Made by a program: the position numbers and the translations under genes. From Polaribacter sp. (GTDB lineage: Bacteria > Bacteroidota > Bacteroidia > Flavobacteriales > Flavobacteriaceae): a stretch of 34,157 nt of DNA. The notes under the pieces were generated by a model that was not told the DNA's origin, searched no databases, and saw only the letters and a program-made list of their open reading frames with translations. Below are positions 23,347 through 30,626 of this stretch, piece by piece (position 1 is the stretch's first letter; every line of letters starts with the position of its first letter). Location: positions 1 to 34,157 of the forward strand of contig JAHDHO010000008.1 in assembly GCA_020631275.1 (NCBI GenBank), given 5' to 3'.

Positions 23347-25457
23347 TGCCTAAAAACGATATAAAAGTTGCTTTAATAGGAAATCCTAATACAGGTAAAA
23401 CATCTTTATTTAATCAACTAACAGGTTTAAATCAAAAAGTTGGTAATTATCCAGGAGTTACTGTAGATAAAAAACAAGGTACAAGTAAATTATCTGCTAC
23501 CCAGAATGCATTAATTACAGATTTACCAGGAACTTACAGTATAAATCCTACGTCTTTAGATGAAAGTATTGTATTAAAAACATTACTTAAAAAAGATATT
23601 AAAGAATCGCCAGATGTAATTTTGGTAGTTGCAGATGTAGAGAATTTAAAAAGAAATCTTTTATTGTTTTCTCAAATAAAAGATTTAGAAATTCCGACAG
23701 TTTTGGCAATTAATATGGTAGATCAAATGACTAAGAAAGGAATTTCTATTGATTTATCTGCCTTAGAAAAAGAGCTAAATACAGAGGTTATTTTAATTAG
23801 TGCGAGAAAAAATCAAGGAATCGAAGAGGTTAAAGCGGCAATTATTCGTTGTCATGTTGCGGCTAAAGCATCGCCTTTATGCGGAATAAACTCTAAAATA
23901 GATCCAGATTATTTTTCTAAACTAAAAGAAATTAGCCCTAATTACTCGATGTATGAATTATGGTTGATGGTAACTCAGAATAATTATCCAGATGCTATAA
24001 GTAAAGAAGAAAAAGAGAAATTACTTGCCTTTAAGCAAGATGTATCTAAATTAAAAAAGTATCAGCATAAAGAAACAATTTATCGTTATCAAGAGATAAA
24101 TAAAATTTTAAAGAAAACATATTTAGTAGATAAAAGTAAAGCTACAGATATAAGAAGTAAATTAGATAAAATTTTTACACATAAAATTTTTGGGTATGTA
24201 ATTTTCTTTTTGATTCTTTTGGTAATTTTTCAATCTGTTTTTGATTGGGCAACAGTACCTATGGATTTTATTGATGCCACATTTGCTGATTTATCAAACT
24301 TTGTAAAAAGTAAATTAGCACCCGGTGTTTTAACAGATTTACTAGTAGAAGGTATTATACCAGGAATTGGAGGAGTTATAATATTTATACCACAAATTGC
24401 TATACTATTTTTATTTATTGCTATTTTAGAAGAAACAGGTTACATGAGTCGTGTAGTTTTTCTGATGGATAAAATTATGCGTCGTTTTGGTATGAATGGT
24501 AAAAGTGTAATTCCGTTAATTTCTGGAACCGCGTGTGCAATACCAGCAATTATGGCAACAAGAACTATTTCTAGTTGGAAAGAGCGTTTAATAACAATTT
24601 TAGTTACGCCATTTACAACTTGCTCTGCACGTTTACCTGTTTATGCAATTTTAATTGCATTGATAATACCAAATAAAAGAATTTTTGGGTTTTTAAACTT
24701 ACAAGGTTTAGTTTTACTTTCGCTATATGGTTTAGGATTTGCGACAGCAATTTTAGCAGCATATATATTGCATAAAACATTAAAGGTAAAATCGAAGTCT
24801 TTTTTTATAATAGAAATGCCAAATTACAAAGTGCCTTCTGTTAAAAATATCTTTTTTGAAGTAGTAGAAAAAACAAAAGCCTTTGTATTTGGTGCCGGAA
24901 AAATAATATTAGCCTTGTCTATTATTCTATGGTTCTTGGCTTCTAACGGGCCAGAATCATTTAAAAATACAGAGAAAAACGTTGTAGAAAATACTGTTAA
25001 TAATAATCTAAATGAAGAAGAGTTAAATCAGAAAATAGCATCTTCTAAATTAGAGAATTCTTATATAGGTATAATGGGTAAAACTATAGAGCCAGCAATA
25101 AAACCTTTGGGTTACGATTGGAAAATTGGAATTGCATTGATAACATCTTTTGCGGCCAGAGAAGTCTTTGTAGGAACTTTGGCAACAATTTATAGCGTAG
25201 AGTCTGATGATGAAGATACAACCACAATTAAAGAAAAAATGCGTTCTGAGGTAAATTTAGAAACGGGTAAAAGCCGATTTAATTTTCCGGTTGGTATGTC
25301 TTTAATGGTCTTTTATGCATTTGCAATGCAATGTATGGCAACATTAGCAATTGTAAAAAGAGAAACTAAAACTTGGAGATGGCCTTTAATACAATTATTT
25401 GGTATGGCATTATTGGCTTATGTTTCATCGTTTATCGTATATCAATTATTAAGCTAA
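23346..25457 (+). CDS. feoB: FeoB, ferrous iron transport protein B
   Basis: A 703-residue inner-membrane Fe(II) transporter. The N-terminal G domain has G1 GNPNTGKTS (12-20), G2 NYPGVT (34-39), G3 DLPG (59-62), G4 NMVD and the G5-like SARKNQG. A helical spacer region leads to the membrane part with two gate repeats: IPGIGGVIIFIPQIAILFLFIAILEETGYMSR with PLISGTACAIPAIMATRT, and ITSFAAREVFVGTLATIY. The conserved Cys of GTACAIPA, implicated in iron movement, is present. It is coupled to feoA and to the Cys-rich peptide gene by TAATG overlaps on both sides, so all three are one transcript. Confidence 0.95.
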   Translation: MPKNDIKVALIGNPNTGKTSLFNQLTGLNQKVGNYPGVTVDKKQGTSKLSATQNALITDLPGTYSINPTSLDESIVLKTLLKKDIKESPDVILVVADVENLKRNLLLFSQIKDLEIPTVLAINMVDQMTKKGISIDLSALEKELNTEVILISARKNQGIEEVKAAIIRCHVAAKASPLCGINSKIDPDYFSKLKEISPNYSMYELWLMVTQNNYPDAISKEEKEKLLAFKQDVSKLKKYQHKETIYRYQEINKILKKTYLVDKSKATDIRSKLDKIFTHKIFGYVIFFLILLVIFQSVFDWATVPMDFIDATFADLSNFVKSKLAPGVLTDLLVEGIIPGIGGVIIFIPQIAILFLFIAILEETGYMSRVVFLMDKIMRRFGMNGKSVIPLISGTACAIPAIMATRTISSWKERLITILVTPFTTCSARLPVYAILIALIIPNKRIFGFLNLQGLVLLSLYGLGFATAILAAYILHKTLKVKSKSFFIIEMPNYKVPSVKNIFFEVVEKTKAFVFGAGKIILALSIILWFLASNGPESFKNTEKNVVENTVNNNLNEEELNQKIASSKLENSYIGIMGKTIEPAIKPLGYDWKIGIALITSFAAREVFVGTLATIYSVESDDEDTTTIKEKMRSEVNLETGKSRFNFPVGMSLMVFYAFAMQCMATLAIVKRETKTWRWPLIQLFGMALLAYVSSFIVYQLLS

Positions 25458-25573
25458 TGCAAGAGGTAATTGTTTACATATTAGTAATTTTAGCTGTTTT
25501 CTTTTTAGGTAAAAAGTATATTTTTCCAGCAAAGAAAAAAGGAAACTGTAATACAGGGTGCGATTGCCATTAA
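25457..25573 (+). CDS. FeoB-associated Cys-rich membrane protein (38 residues)
   Basis: A tiny gene starting at the ATG that overlaps the feoB stop (TAATG). Residues 3-18 are one transmembrane helix (EVIVYILVILAVFFLG). A basic stretch (KKYIFPAKKKG) follows, then the C-terminal cluster NCNTGCDCH with three cysteines and a histidine, a plausible metal site on the cytoplasmic face. Members of the FeoB-associated Cys-rich family are found after feoB and may play the part of FeoC; their mechanism is unsettled. A longer in-frame reading inside feoB is possible but would lack the coupled start. Confidence 0.8.
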   Translation: MQEVIVYILVILAVFFLGKKYIFPAKKKGNCNTGCDCH

Positions 25574-25592
25574 AAACTTAACAGAAAATTAA

Positions 25593-25623
25593 TTGTCTTT
25601 TCTTGTAATGATTTCTATTTTTG
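25593..25623 (+). promoter_or_regulatory. Promoter of the DUF2911 gene
   Basis: TTG (25593-25595), 20-base spacer, TATTTTTG (25616-25623), 42 bases before the ATG. Both boxes fit the flavobacterial consensus. Confidence 0.6.
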
Positions 25624-25665
25624 AAAGACTTGAAACAAATACATTAACAAAACATATTAAAAAAA

Positions 25666-26217
25666 ATGAAAAAATCAATTTTAGCAATTGCAGTATTTGC
25701 AATTACATTATTTAGTGGTACAGATTCTTTTGCACAAAAATGGAAAAAATTAGATGTAAGCCCTATGGATGCTTCTACGTTTCCTGATAATTGGAGAGAA
25801 TCAAATAAGGTAGTAAAAGTTGTTTATGGTCGTCCGCAGTTAAAAGGAAGAGATTTAGCAAAATTAGCACCAGCAGGTAAAGTCTGGAGAACAGGAGCAA
25901 ACGAAGCAGCAGAAATTACATTTTTTAAAGATGTGGTTTTTGGTGGTAAAAAAGTAAAAGCAGGAACTTATTCTTTATTTACAATTCCTGCTGCAGAAGG
26001 AGATTGGACAGTTATTTTAAATAATGCTAGAAACGTTTGGGGGCATTATACTTATAAACAGGCAGATGATGTTGCTAGAGTAAAAGGGACTGTTTCTAAA
26101 TCAGAAGAAAATATAGAAGCTTTTTCTATGATTTTTGAAGACGATATGACCTTAAAAATGGGTTGGGCAAATACAGTAGTATCTGTGCCGATTTCAATGG
26201 AAATTATTGAAAAATAA
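25666..26217 (+). CDS. DUF2911 secreted protein
   Basis: A 183-residue protein with a signal peptide ending near residue 23 (DSFAQ). The conserved DUF2911 core is VVKVVYGRPQLKGRDLAKLAPAGKVWRTGANEAAEITFFKDVVFGGKKVKAGTYSLFTIPAAEGDWTVILN, followed by NVWGHYTYKQADDVARV, and it fills nearly the whole mature chain. The fold is probably a periplasmic beta-sandwich. The family is abundant in Bacteroidota and has no established function. It is a single gene between its own promoter and a strong terminator. Confidence 0.88.
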   Translation: MKKSILAIAVFAITLFSGTDSFAQKWKKLDVSPMDASTFPDNWRESNKVVKVVYGRPQLKGRDLAKLAPAGKVWRTGANEAAEITFFKDVVFGGKKVKAGTYSLFTIPAAEGDWTVILNNARNVWGHYTYKQADDVARVKGTVSKSEENIEAFSMIFEDDMTLKMGWANTVVSVPISMEIIEK

Positions 26218-26235
26218 TTACTATTTAAAATTCAT

Positions 26236-26272
26236 AAAAAAGCCTTTTAATTCCTATTAAAAGGCTTTTTTA
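26236..26272 (+). terminator. Terminator of the DUF2911 gene
   Basis: AAAAGCCTTTTAA and TTAAAAGGCTTTT form a long perfect stem (arms about 26237-26250 and 26257-26270) with loop TTCCTA and a T-run after it. Confidence 0.9.
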
Positions 26273-26313
26273 TTTTTAAAATATCTTAACTGTTTAAGCA
26301 AGTACTTTTTTAC

Positions 26314-26334
26314 TTTAATCTTCTAAAGATTAAA
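26314..26334. promoter_or_regulatory. Inverted repeat in the leuS promoter region (candidate operator)
   Basis: Perfect 9-bp arms TTTAATCTT and AAGATTAAA surround CTA. The repeat ends 2 bases before the -7 box at 26337, so it occupies the -33 region. There is no T-run, and a stronger terminator already lies upstream. Confidence 0.4.
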
Positions 26335-26336
26335 TG

Positions 26337-26344
26337 TAAATTTG
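26337..26344 (+). promoter_or_regulatory. leuS -7 promoter box
   Basis: TAAATTTG matches TAnnTTTG exactly, 22 bases before the ATG. Confidence 0.5.
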
Positions 26345-26366
26345 CAGCCTATAATAAAAGAATCAA

Positions 26367-29300
26367 ATGCAATATAATCATCAAGAAATAGAAGAAAATT
26401 GGCAAAAGTTTTGGGCAGAAAACGAAACTTTTAAAGCCGAAAATAATTCTGAAAAACCAAAATATTACGTGTTAGATATGTTTCCTTATCCGTCTGGTGC
26501 AGGTTTACATGTTGGGCATCCTTTAGGCTATATTGCAAGTGATATTTATGCACGTTACAAGCGTCATAAAGGTTTTAATGTTTTGCATCCGCAAGGGTAT
26601 GATTCTTTTGGTTTGCCTGCAGAACAATATGCAATACAAACAGGGCAACACCCTGCAAAAACTACAGAGGCAAATATTGCAACGTACAGAAAACAATTAG
26701 ATAAAATTGGTTTTTCTTTCGATTGGAGCAGAGAAGTAAGAACTTCTAGTCCAGGATATTATAAATGGACGCAGTCTATTTTTATTGAGTTATTTAATTC
26801 TTGGTATAATAAAGACTCTGATAAAGCAGAAGATATTTCTAGCTTAGAAAAAATCTTTAATAAAGAAGGAAACGCAAATGTAAACGCTGTTTCTGATGAA
26901 GATATCGCTATTTTTTCTGCGGATGAATGGAAAGGGTATTCAGTTAAAGAACAAGAAGAAATTTTATTACAATATCGTTTAACTTTTTTATCGGATACAG
27001 AAGTAAACTGGTGTCCGGCATTAGGAACTGTTTTAGCAAATGATGAAATTGTAAACGGAGTATCAGAAAGAGGAAGTCATCCGGTAGTTCGTAAAAAAAT
27101 GACACAATGGTCTATGCGAATTTCTGCTTATGCACAACGTTTGTTAGACGGCTTAGAAAAAATTGATTGGCCACAACCTTTAAAAGATTCTCAAACCAAT
27201 TGGATTGGGCGCTCGCAAGGTGCAATGGTAACTTTTAAAGTAGAAGAAACTGCCGCAAATACTTCATCAGAAGTAAAACTATCTTACAAAGAATTAGAAG
27301 ATTTAAAAGAAGTTCGATTAAACTTAACTAAAGCAGAAACTATACTTTGGAATGAGTTAAAGAACAAAAAAGGAGCATCAAAATTTAGAAAAAAGTATAC
27401 AATTGGTACTTTTATGGTAGATTTTGCATGTATTGCTAAAAACTTAATTGTAGAGTTTTCTGGTAAAGAAGATGAAGCTGAAAGAACAACTTATTTTAAT
27501 AACGAAGGTTTTAATGTAATTCGTTTTACAAATGAAGAGGTTTTAGAAAATGTTATAAAAGTTGTATCAGAAATAAATACAGCAATTCAGTTTCCAAAAG
27601 AAATAGAAAAAATAACTGAAAAAGAAGTTGTTAAAGAGAAAAGCGACTATAAAATTGATGTTTTTACCACAAGACCAGATACCATTTATGGTGTAAGCTT
27701 TATGACGTTGGCGCCAGAGCACGAATTGGTCTCTAAAATTACAACAGCTGCACAAAAAGCAGAGGTAGAGGCCTATATTGCTGCAACAGCAAAAAGATCT
27801 GAACGAGATAGAATGGCAGATGTAAAAACCATTTCTGGTGCATTTACAGGTGCGTATGCTATACACCCTTTTTCTGGTGAAAAGGTTCAAATTTGGATTG
27901 GAGATTATGTGTTAGCAAGTTACGGTACAGGAGCAGTAATGGCGGTTCCTTGCGGAGATCAACGCGATTATGATTTTGCAAAACATTTTGGTATTCCAAT
28001 TCCTAATATTTTCGAAGGCGTAGATATTTCTAAAGAAGCACACACAGATAAAGAAGGAACTGTAATTGCAAATTCAGACTTTTTATCAGGATTAAAATAT
28101 AAAAAAGCACTAAAACTTGCCATTTATGAAATGGAAAAAAGAGGTTTTGGTTATGGTAAAATAAATTACAGATTAAGAGACGCGGTTTTTAGTAGACAAC
28201 GTTATTGGGGAGAACCTTTTCCGGTTTATTATAAAGACGGAATGCCACAAATGATAGATGAAAAACATTTACCAATTGTGTTGCCAGAAGTAGAAAAATA
28301 TTTACCAACAGAAGATGGTAAACCACCATTAGGAAATGCAACAGAATGGGCATGGGATTCTCGTGCTAAAAAAGTAGTTTCTAATGATAAATTAAAGAAC
28401 AAAACAGTATTTCCTTTAGAATTAAACACAATGCCTGGGTGGGCAGGAAGTTCTTGGTACTTTAACCGCTATATGGACGCTTCTAATACAGAAGAATTTG
28501 CAAGCAAAGAAGCTTTAAATTACTGGAAAGAAGTAGATTTATATATTGGTGGTTCTGAGCACGCAACAGGGCATTTATTGTATGCTCGTTTTTGGCAAAA
28601 ATTCTTGTTTGATAAAGGAATTGTACCTGTAGATGAGTTTGCTAAAAAGCTAATAAATCAAGGGATGATTTTAGGTACTTCTGCATTTGTTTACAAAGCG
28701 ACTCCGTTTGTAAAAAATGGTTGCGCAATAGATAAATCTAATGATGATGTTATCGAGAAAATTCCAACGGTTTTTGTTTCTAAAAACTTATTTACTTCTG
28801 ATGACGAATTTGAAACTGTTGTTAAAAATTATTTATTAGATAATGGTTTACTAAATCCTAATTATGCAGATTTAGTAATGATTGTTAAAACACCTTTACA
28901 TGCAGATGTATCTTTGGTAAATGCTTCGGATGATTTAGATATCGAAGGATTTAAAGAACATCCTCTAAATGCAGAATATAAAAATGCGGCGTTTATTTTA
29001 GAAGAAGGGGTTTATAAAGTTGGGCGTGAAGTAGAAAAAATGTCTAAATCTAAATACAATGTTGTGAATCCTGATGATATTGTAAAAGAATATGGTGCAG
29101 ATTCATTGCGTTTGTTCGAAATGTTTTTAGGACCTTTAGAGCAAGCAAAACCATGGAAAACTTCGGGTATTTCTGGTGTGTCTTCGTTTTTAAAGAAACT
29201 TTGGAAACTTTATTTTAATGGCGAAGAGTTTTCTGTTTCTGATGAAAAAGCTACAAAAGAAGAATTAAAAACATTACACAAAACAATTAAGAAAGTAGAA

Positions 29301-29717
29301 GAAGATATAGAGAATTTCTCTTTTAACACTTCTGTTTCTACTTTTATGATTGCTGTAAACGAGTTAACAACACTAAAGTGTAACAAGCGTGAAATCTTAG
29401 AACCTTTATTGGTTTTATTATCGCCTTATGCACCACATATTTCAGAAGAATTATGGAGCAAATTAGGTAATAAAGAATCTATATCTACAGCAGCTTTTCC
29501 TGTTTTTGATGCAAAACATTTAGTAGAAAGTGCAAAAAATTACCCTATTTCGTTTAACGGTAAAATGCGTTTTACTTTAGAGCTTCCTTTAGATTTATCT
29601 AAAGAAGAAATCGAGAAAACAGTAATGGAGCACGAAAAAACAATAGCACAGTTAGATGGTAGAACTCCTAAAAAAGTTATTATTGTACCAGGTAAAATTG
29701 TAAATATTGTAGGTTAA
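26367..29717 (+). CDS. leuS: Leucyl-tRNA synthetase with an embedded DUF559-like domain
   Basis: A 1116-residue class I synthetase that charges tRNA-Leu. The catalytic core has HVGH (48-51) and KMSKS (891-895). The CP1 editing domain, which hydrolyses mischarged tRNA, has the threonine-rich TTRPDT at 434-439 and YGTGAVMAVPCGDQRDYDFA further on. The bacteroidetal extra segments (about 150-200 and the GCAIDKSNDDVIEKIP region before KMSKS) are present, and the C-terminal anticodon-binding and tail domains are complete. The length clearly exceeds the 850-950 residues I would expect. Much of the excess is residues about 307-409, a DUF559-like domain described separately, placed between the first two strands of the editing domain. 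The frame is uninterrupted across the insert. The gene is monocistronic, with its own promoter and terminator. Confidence 0.95.
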   Translation: MQYNHQEIEENWQKFWAENETFKAENNSEKPKYYVLDMFPYPSGAGLHVGHPLGYIASDIYARYKRHKGFNVLHPQGYDSFGLPAEQYAIQTGQHPAKTTEANIATYRKQLDKIGFSFDWSREVRTSSPGYYKWTQSIFIELFNSWYNKDSDKAEDISSLEKIFNKEGNANVNAVSDEDIAIFSADEWKGYSVKEQEEILLQYRLTFLSDTEVNWCPALGTVLANDEIVNGVSERGSHPVVRKKMTQWSMRISAYAQRLLDGLEKIDWPQPLKDSQTNWIGRSQGAMVTFKVEETAANTSSEVKLSYKELEDLKEVRLNLTKAETILWNELKNKKGASKFRKKYTIGTFMVDFACIAKNLIVEFSGKEDEAERTTYFNNEGFNVIRFTNEEVLENVIKVVSEINTAIQFPKEIEKITEKEVVKEKSDYKIDVFTTRPDTIYGVSFMTLAPEHELVSKITTAAQKAEVEAYIAATAKRSERDRMADVKTISGAFTGAYAIHPFSGEKVQIWIGDYVLASYGTGAVMAVPCGDQRDYDFAKHFGIPIPNIFEGVDISKEAHTDKEGTVIANSDFLSGLKYKKALKLAIYEMEKRGFGYGKINYRLRDAVFSRQRYWGEPFPVYYKDGMPQMIDEKHLPIVLPEVEKYLPTEDGKPPLGNATEWAWDSRAKKVVSNDKLKNKTVFPLELNTMPGWAGSSWYFNRYMDASNTEEFASKEALNYWKEVDLYIGGSEHATGHLLYARFWQKFLFDKGIVPVDEFAKKLINQGMILGTSAFVYKATPFVKNGCAIDKSNDDVIEKIPTVFVSKNLFTSDDEFETVVKNYLLDNGLLNPNYADLVMIVKTPLHADVSLVNASDDLDIEGFKEHPLNAEYKNAAFILEEGVYKVGREVEKMSKSKYNVVNPDDIVKEYGADSLRLFEMFLGPLEQAKPWKTSGISGVSSFLKKLWKLYFNGEEFSVSDEKATKEELKTLHKTIKKVEEDIENFSFNTSVSTFMIAVNELTTLKCNKREILEPLLVLLSPYAPHISEELWSKLGNKESISTAAFPVFDAKHLVESAKNYPISFNGKMRFTLELPLDLSKEEIEKTVMEHEKTIAQLDGRTPKKVIIVPGKIVNIVG
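27285..27593 (+). other. DUF559 (Vsr-like PD-(D/E)XK fold) domain inserted in the LeuRS editing domain
   Basis: Codons for residues about 307-409 of LeuRS. The order of features is that of DUF559: LTKAETILWNELKNKK, then KFRKKYTIGTFMVDFACIAKNLIVEF, then YFNNEGFNVIRFTNEEVLENV with a closing helix. Glu324, Asp352 and Glu363 sit where the nuclease acids are expected. The usual IEVDGG..H stretch is changed to VEFSGKEDEA, and the segment after it is shorter than in free-standing members, so nuclease activity is doubtful. A charged linker (KEIEKITEKEVVKEK, about 411-425) leads back into the editing domain. Confidence 0.8.
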
Positions 29718-29740
29718 TAAAACAATATAAAATCTTAAAA

Positions 29741-29787
29741 AGTAAGGAATTTAATATTTTTAAATATTGAATTCCTTACTTTTTTTT
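29741..29787 (+). terminator. Long-stem terminator of leuS
   Basis: Bases 29741-29757 pair with 29764-29780 in a 17-bp stem with one G-T pair, starting AGTAAGGAATT and ending AATTCCTTACT. A run of T follows. The stem is unusually long and ends 22 bases before the SemiSWEET start. Confidence 0.88.
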
Positions 29788-29794
29788 AAATCTG
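29767..29794 (+). promoter_or_regulatory. Possible SemiSWEET promoter overlapping the leuS terminator
   Basis: TTG (29767-29769), 17-base spacer, TAAATCTG (29787-29794; one mismatch to TAnnTTTG). The -33 box lies in the 3' arm of the hairpin. The spacing is ideal but the -7 box is imperfect. Confidence 0.3.
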
Positions 29795-29808
29795 ATGTAA
29801 GAATAATT

Positions 29809-30066
29809 ATGAACGCTTTTTTTGAAATTATTGGTTTGTTAGCAGCGTTACTAACTACCATATCTTTTTTACCACAAGTATATAAAACATGGCAAACCAA
29901 AGATACTTCTGGTTTGTCTTTAACAATGTTTATTGTGTTTTTTTTAGGTATCATTTTATGGCTTATTTACGGTATTTATTTAAATAGTTTACCCATGATT
30001 TTAGCCAATACAATTACAGCAGTTTCTTCTATGTATTTAATAATTATGAAGTTGAAGCATAAATAG
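29809..30066 (+). CDS. SemiSWEET sugar transporter (PQ-loop family)
   Basis: An 85-residue inner-membrane protein with three transmembrane helices, the half-unit that dimerises into a SWEET-type sugar uniporter. The PQ motif is Pro22-Gln23 (FLPQVYKTWQTKDTSGLS), followed by helix 2 (LTMFIVFFLGIILWLIYGIYL) and helix 3 (PMILANTITAVSSMYLIIM) with its conserved Asn in ANTIT. The start was set at MNAFFEIIG; an earlier in-frame codon at 29767 lies inside the leuS terminator hairpin. Characterised bacterial members carry sucrose or glucose, but the substrate here is not known. It has its own terminator. Confidence 0.9.
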   Translation: MNAFFEIIGLLAALLTTISFLPQVYKTWQTKDTSGLSLTMFIVFFLGIILWLIYGIYLNSLPMILANTITAVSSMYLIIMKLKHK

Positions 30067-30093
30067 AGAATATGTTTTTGATGTGAAATTGAT

Positions 30094-30125
30094 AAAGCCA
30101 CTACAGTATTTGTAGTGGCTTTTTA
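30094..30125 (+). terminator. Terminator of the SemiSWEET gene
   Basis: AAAGCCACTACA (30094-30105) pairs with TGTAGTGGCTTT (30111-30122), with a T-run. Confidence 0.88.
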
Positions 30126-30160
30126 TTTAACTATCTTGTCCTTTCTAAAATAAACTTCAA

Positions 30161-30625
30161 ATGAAAACAAATTATTTCTTCTGTATATTGATTTTTGGAA
30201 TGCTTTTTGGTAACTGTAAACGAGAAGAATCCTTAGAAAAATACATGGCAAAAAGTTGGGAAACTACTTATTTAAAAATAGAAATGCCAACTTTTGAAAA
30301 TACAGATTCTTTAAATGTTTTTGAAGATAAGTTTGATAATAACCCAATACAAGTAGCACAGTCTAAGTACAATTTAGATGGTACTTTTACAGCTTGGTTT
30401 TTAACTAATTCTAATCAGAAAATATTAGAAACCGATGGTACCTGGAATGTGGTTGGAGACTCTTTAAAAGTTTCTTTTTTTTATAATAATAAAGAGATGA
30501 AGGTAGCTTATAAAATTACAAAAACAGAAGAAGGGTTTAAAGGCGAAAGTAAATATGATTGGGATAATGATGGTATTGCAGATGATCTTTTAACAATGAA
30601 AACGAAAGAAATTAAAAACGAATAA
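30161..30625 (+). CDS. Lipoprotein, lipocalin-like, with C-terminal Ca-binding-type loop
   Basis: A 154-residue lipoprotein: signal MKTNYFFCILIFGMLFGNC with lipidated Cys19 and Lys next to it. The mature part alternates beta-strands in the style of lipocalin-like flavobacterial proteins (SKYNLDGTFTAWF, ILETDGTWNVVGDSLKVSFF, KMKVAYKI-like region, EGFKGESKYDWDN). Near the end, DWDNDGIADDLL fits the DxDxDGxxDD calcium loop seen in EF-hand-like and thrombospondin type 3 repeats. Function is not known. The next gene, a histidine kinase, starts 1 base after the stop, so the two are co-translated and the lipoprotein may work with the sensor. Confidence 0.65.
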   Translation: MKTNYFFCILIFGMLFGNCKREESLEKYMAKSWETTYLKIEMPTFENTDSLNVFEDKFDNNPIQVAQSKYNLDGTFTAWFLTNSNQKILETDGTWNVVGDSLKVSFFYNNKEMKVAYKITKTEEGFKGESKYDWDNDGIADDLLTMKTKEIKNE

Positions 30626-30626
30626 T

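Noticed and set aside
27285-27593. Intein or self-splicing element in leuS
   Set aside because: The insert begins and ends without the Cys/Ser start and His-Asn end of inteins, is far too short for one with an endonuclease, and the frame is continuous, so an in-frame protein domain is the better reading.
27567-27890. A 107-codon minus-strand frame opposite leuS, rich in Cys and Phe
   Set aside because: Composition is that of a reversed lysine- and glutamate-rich coding strand, with no start signal or homology I recognise.
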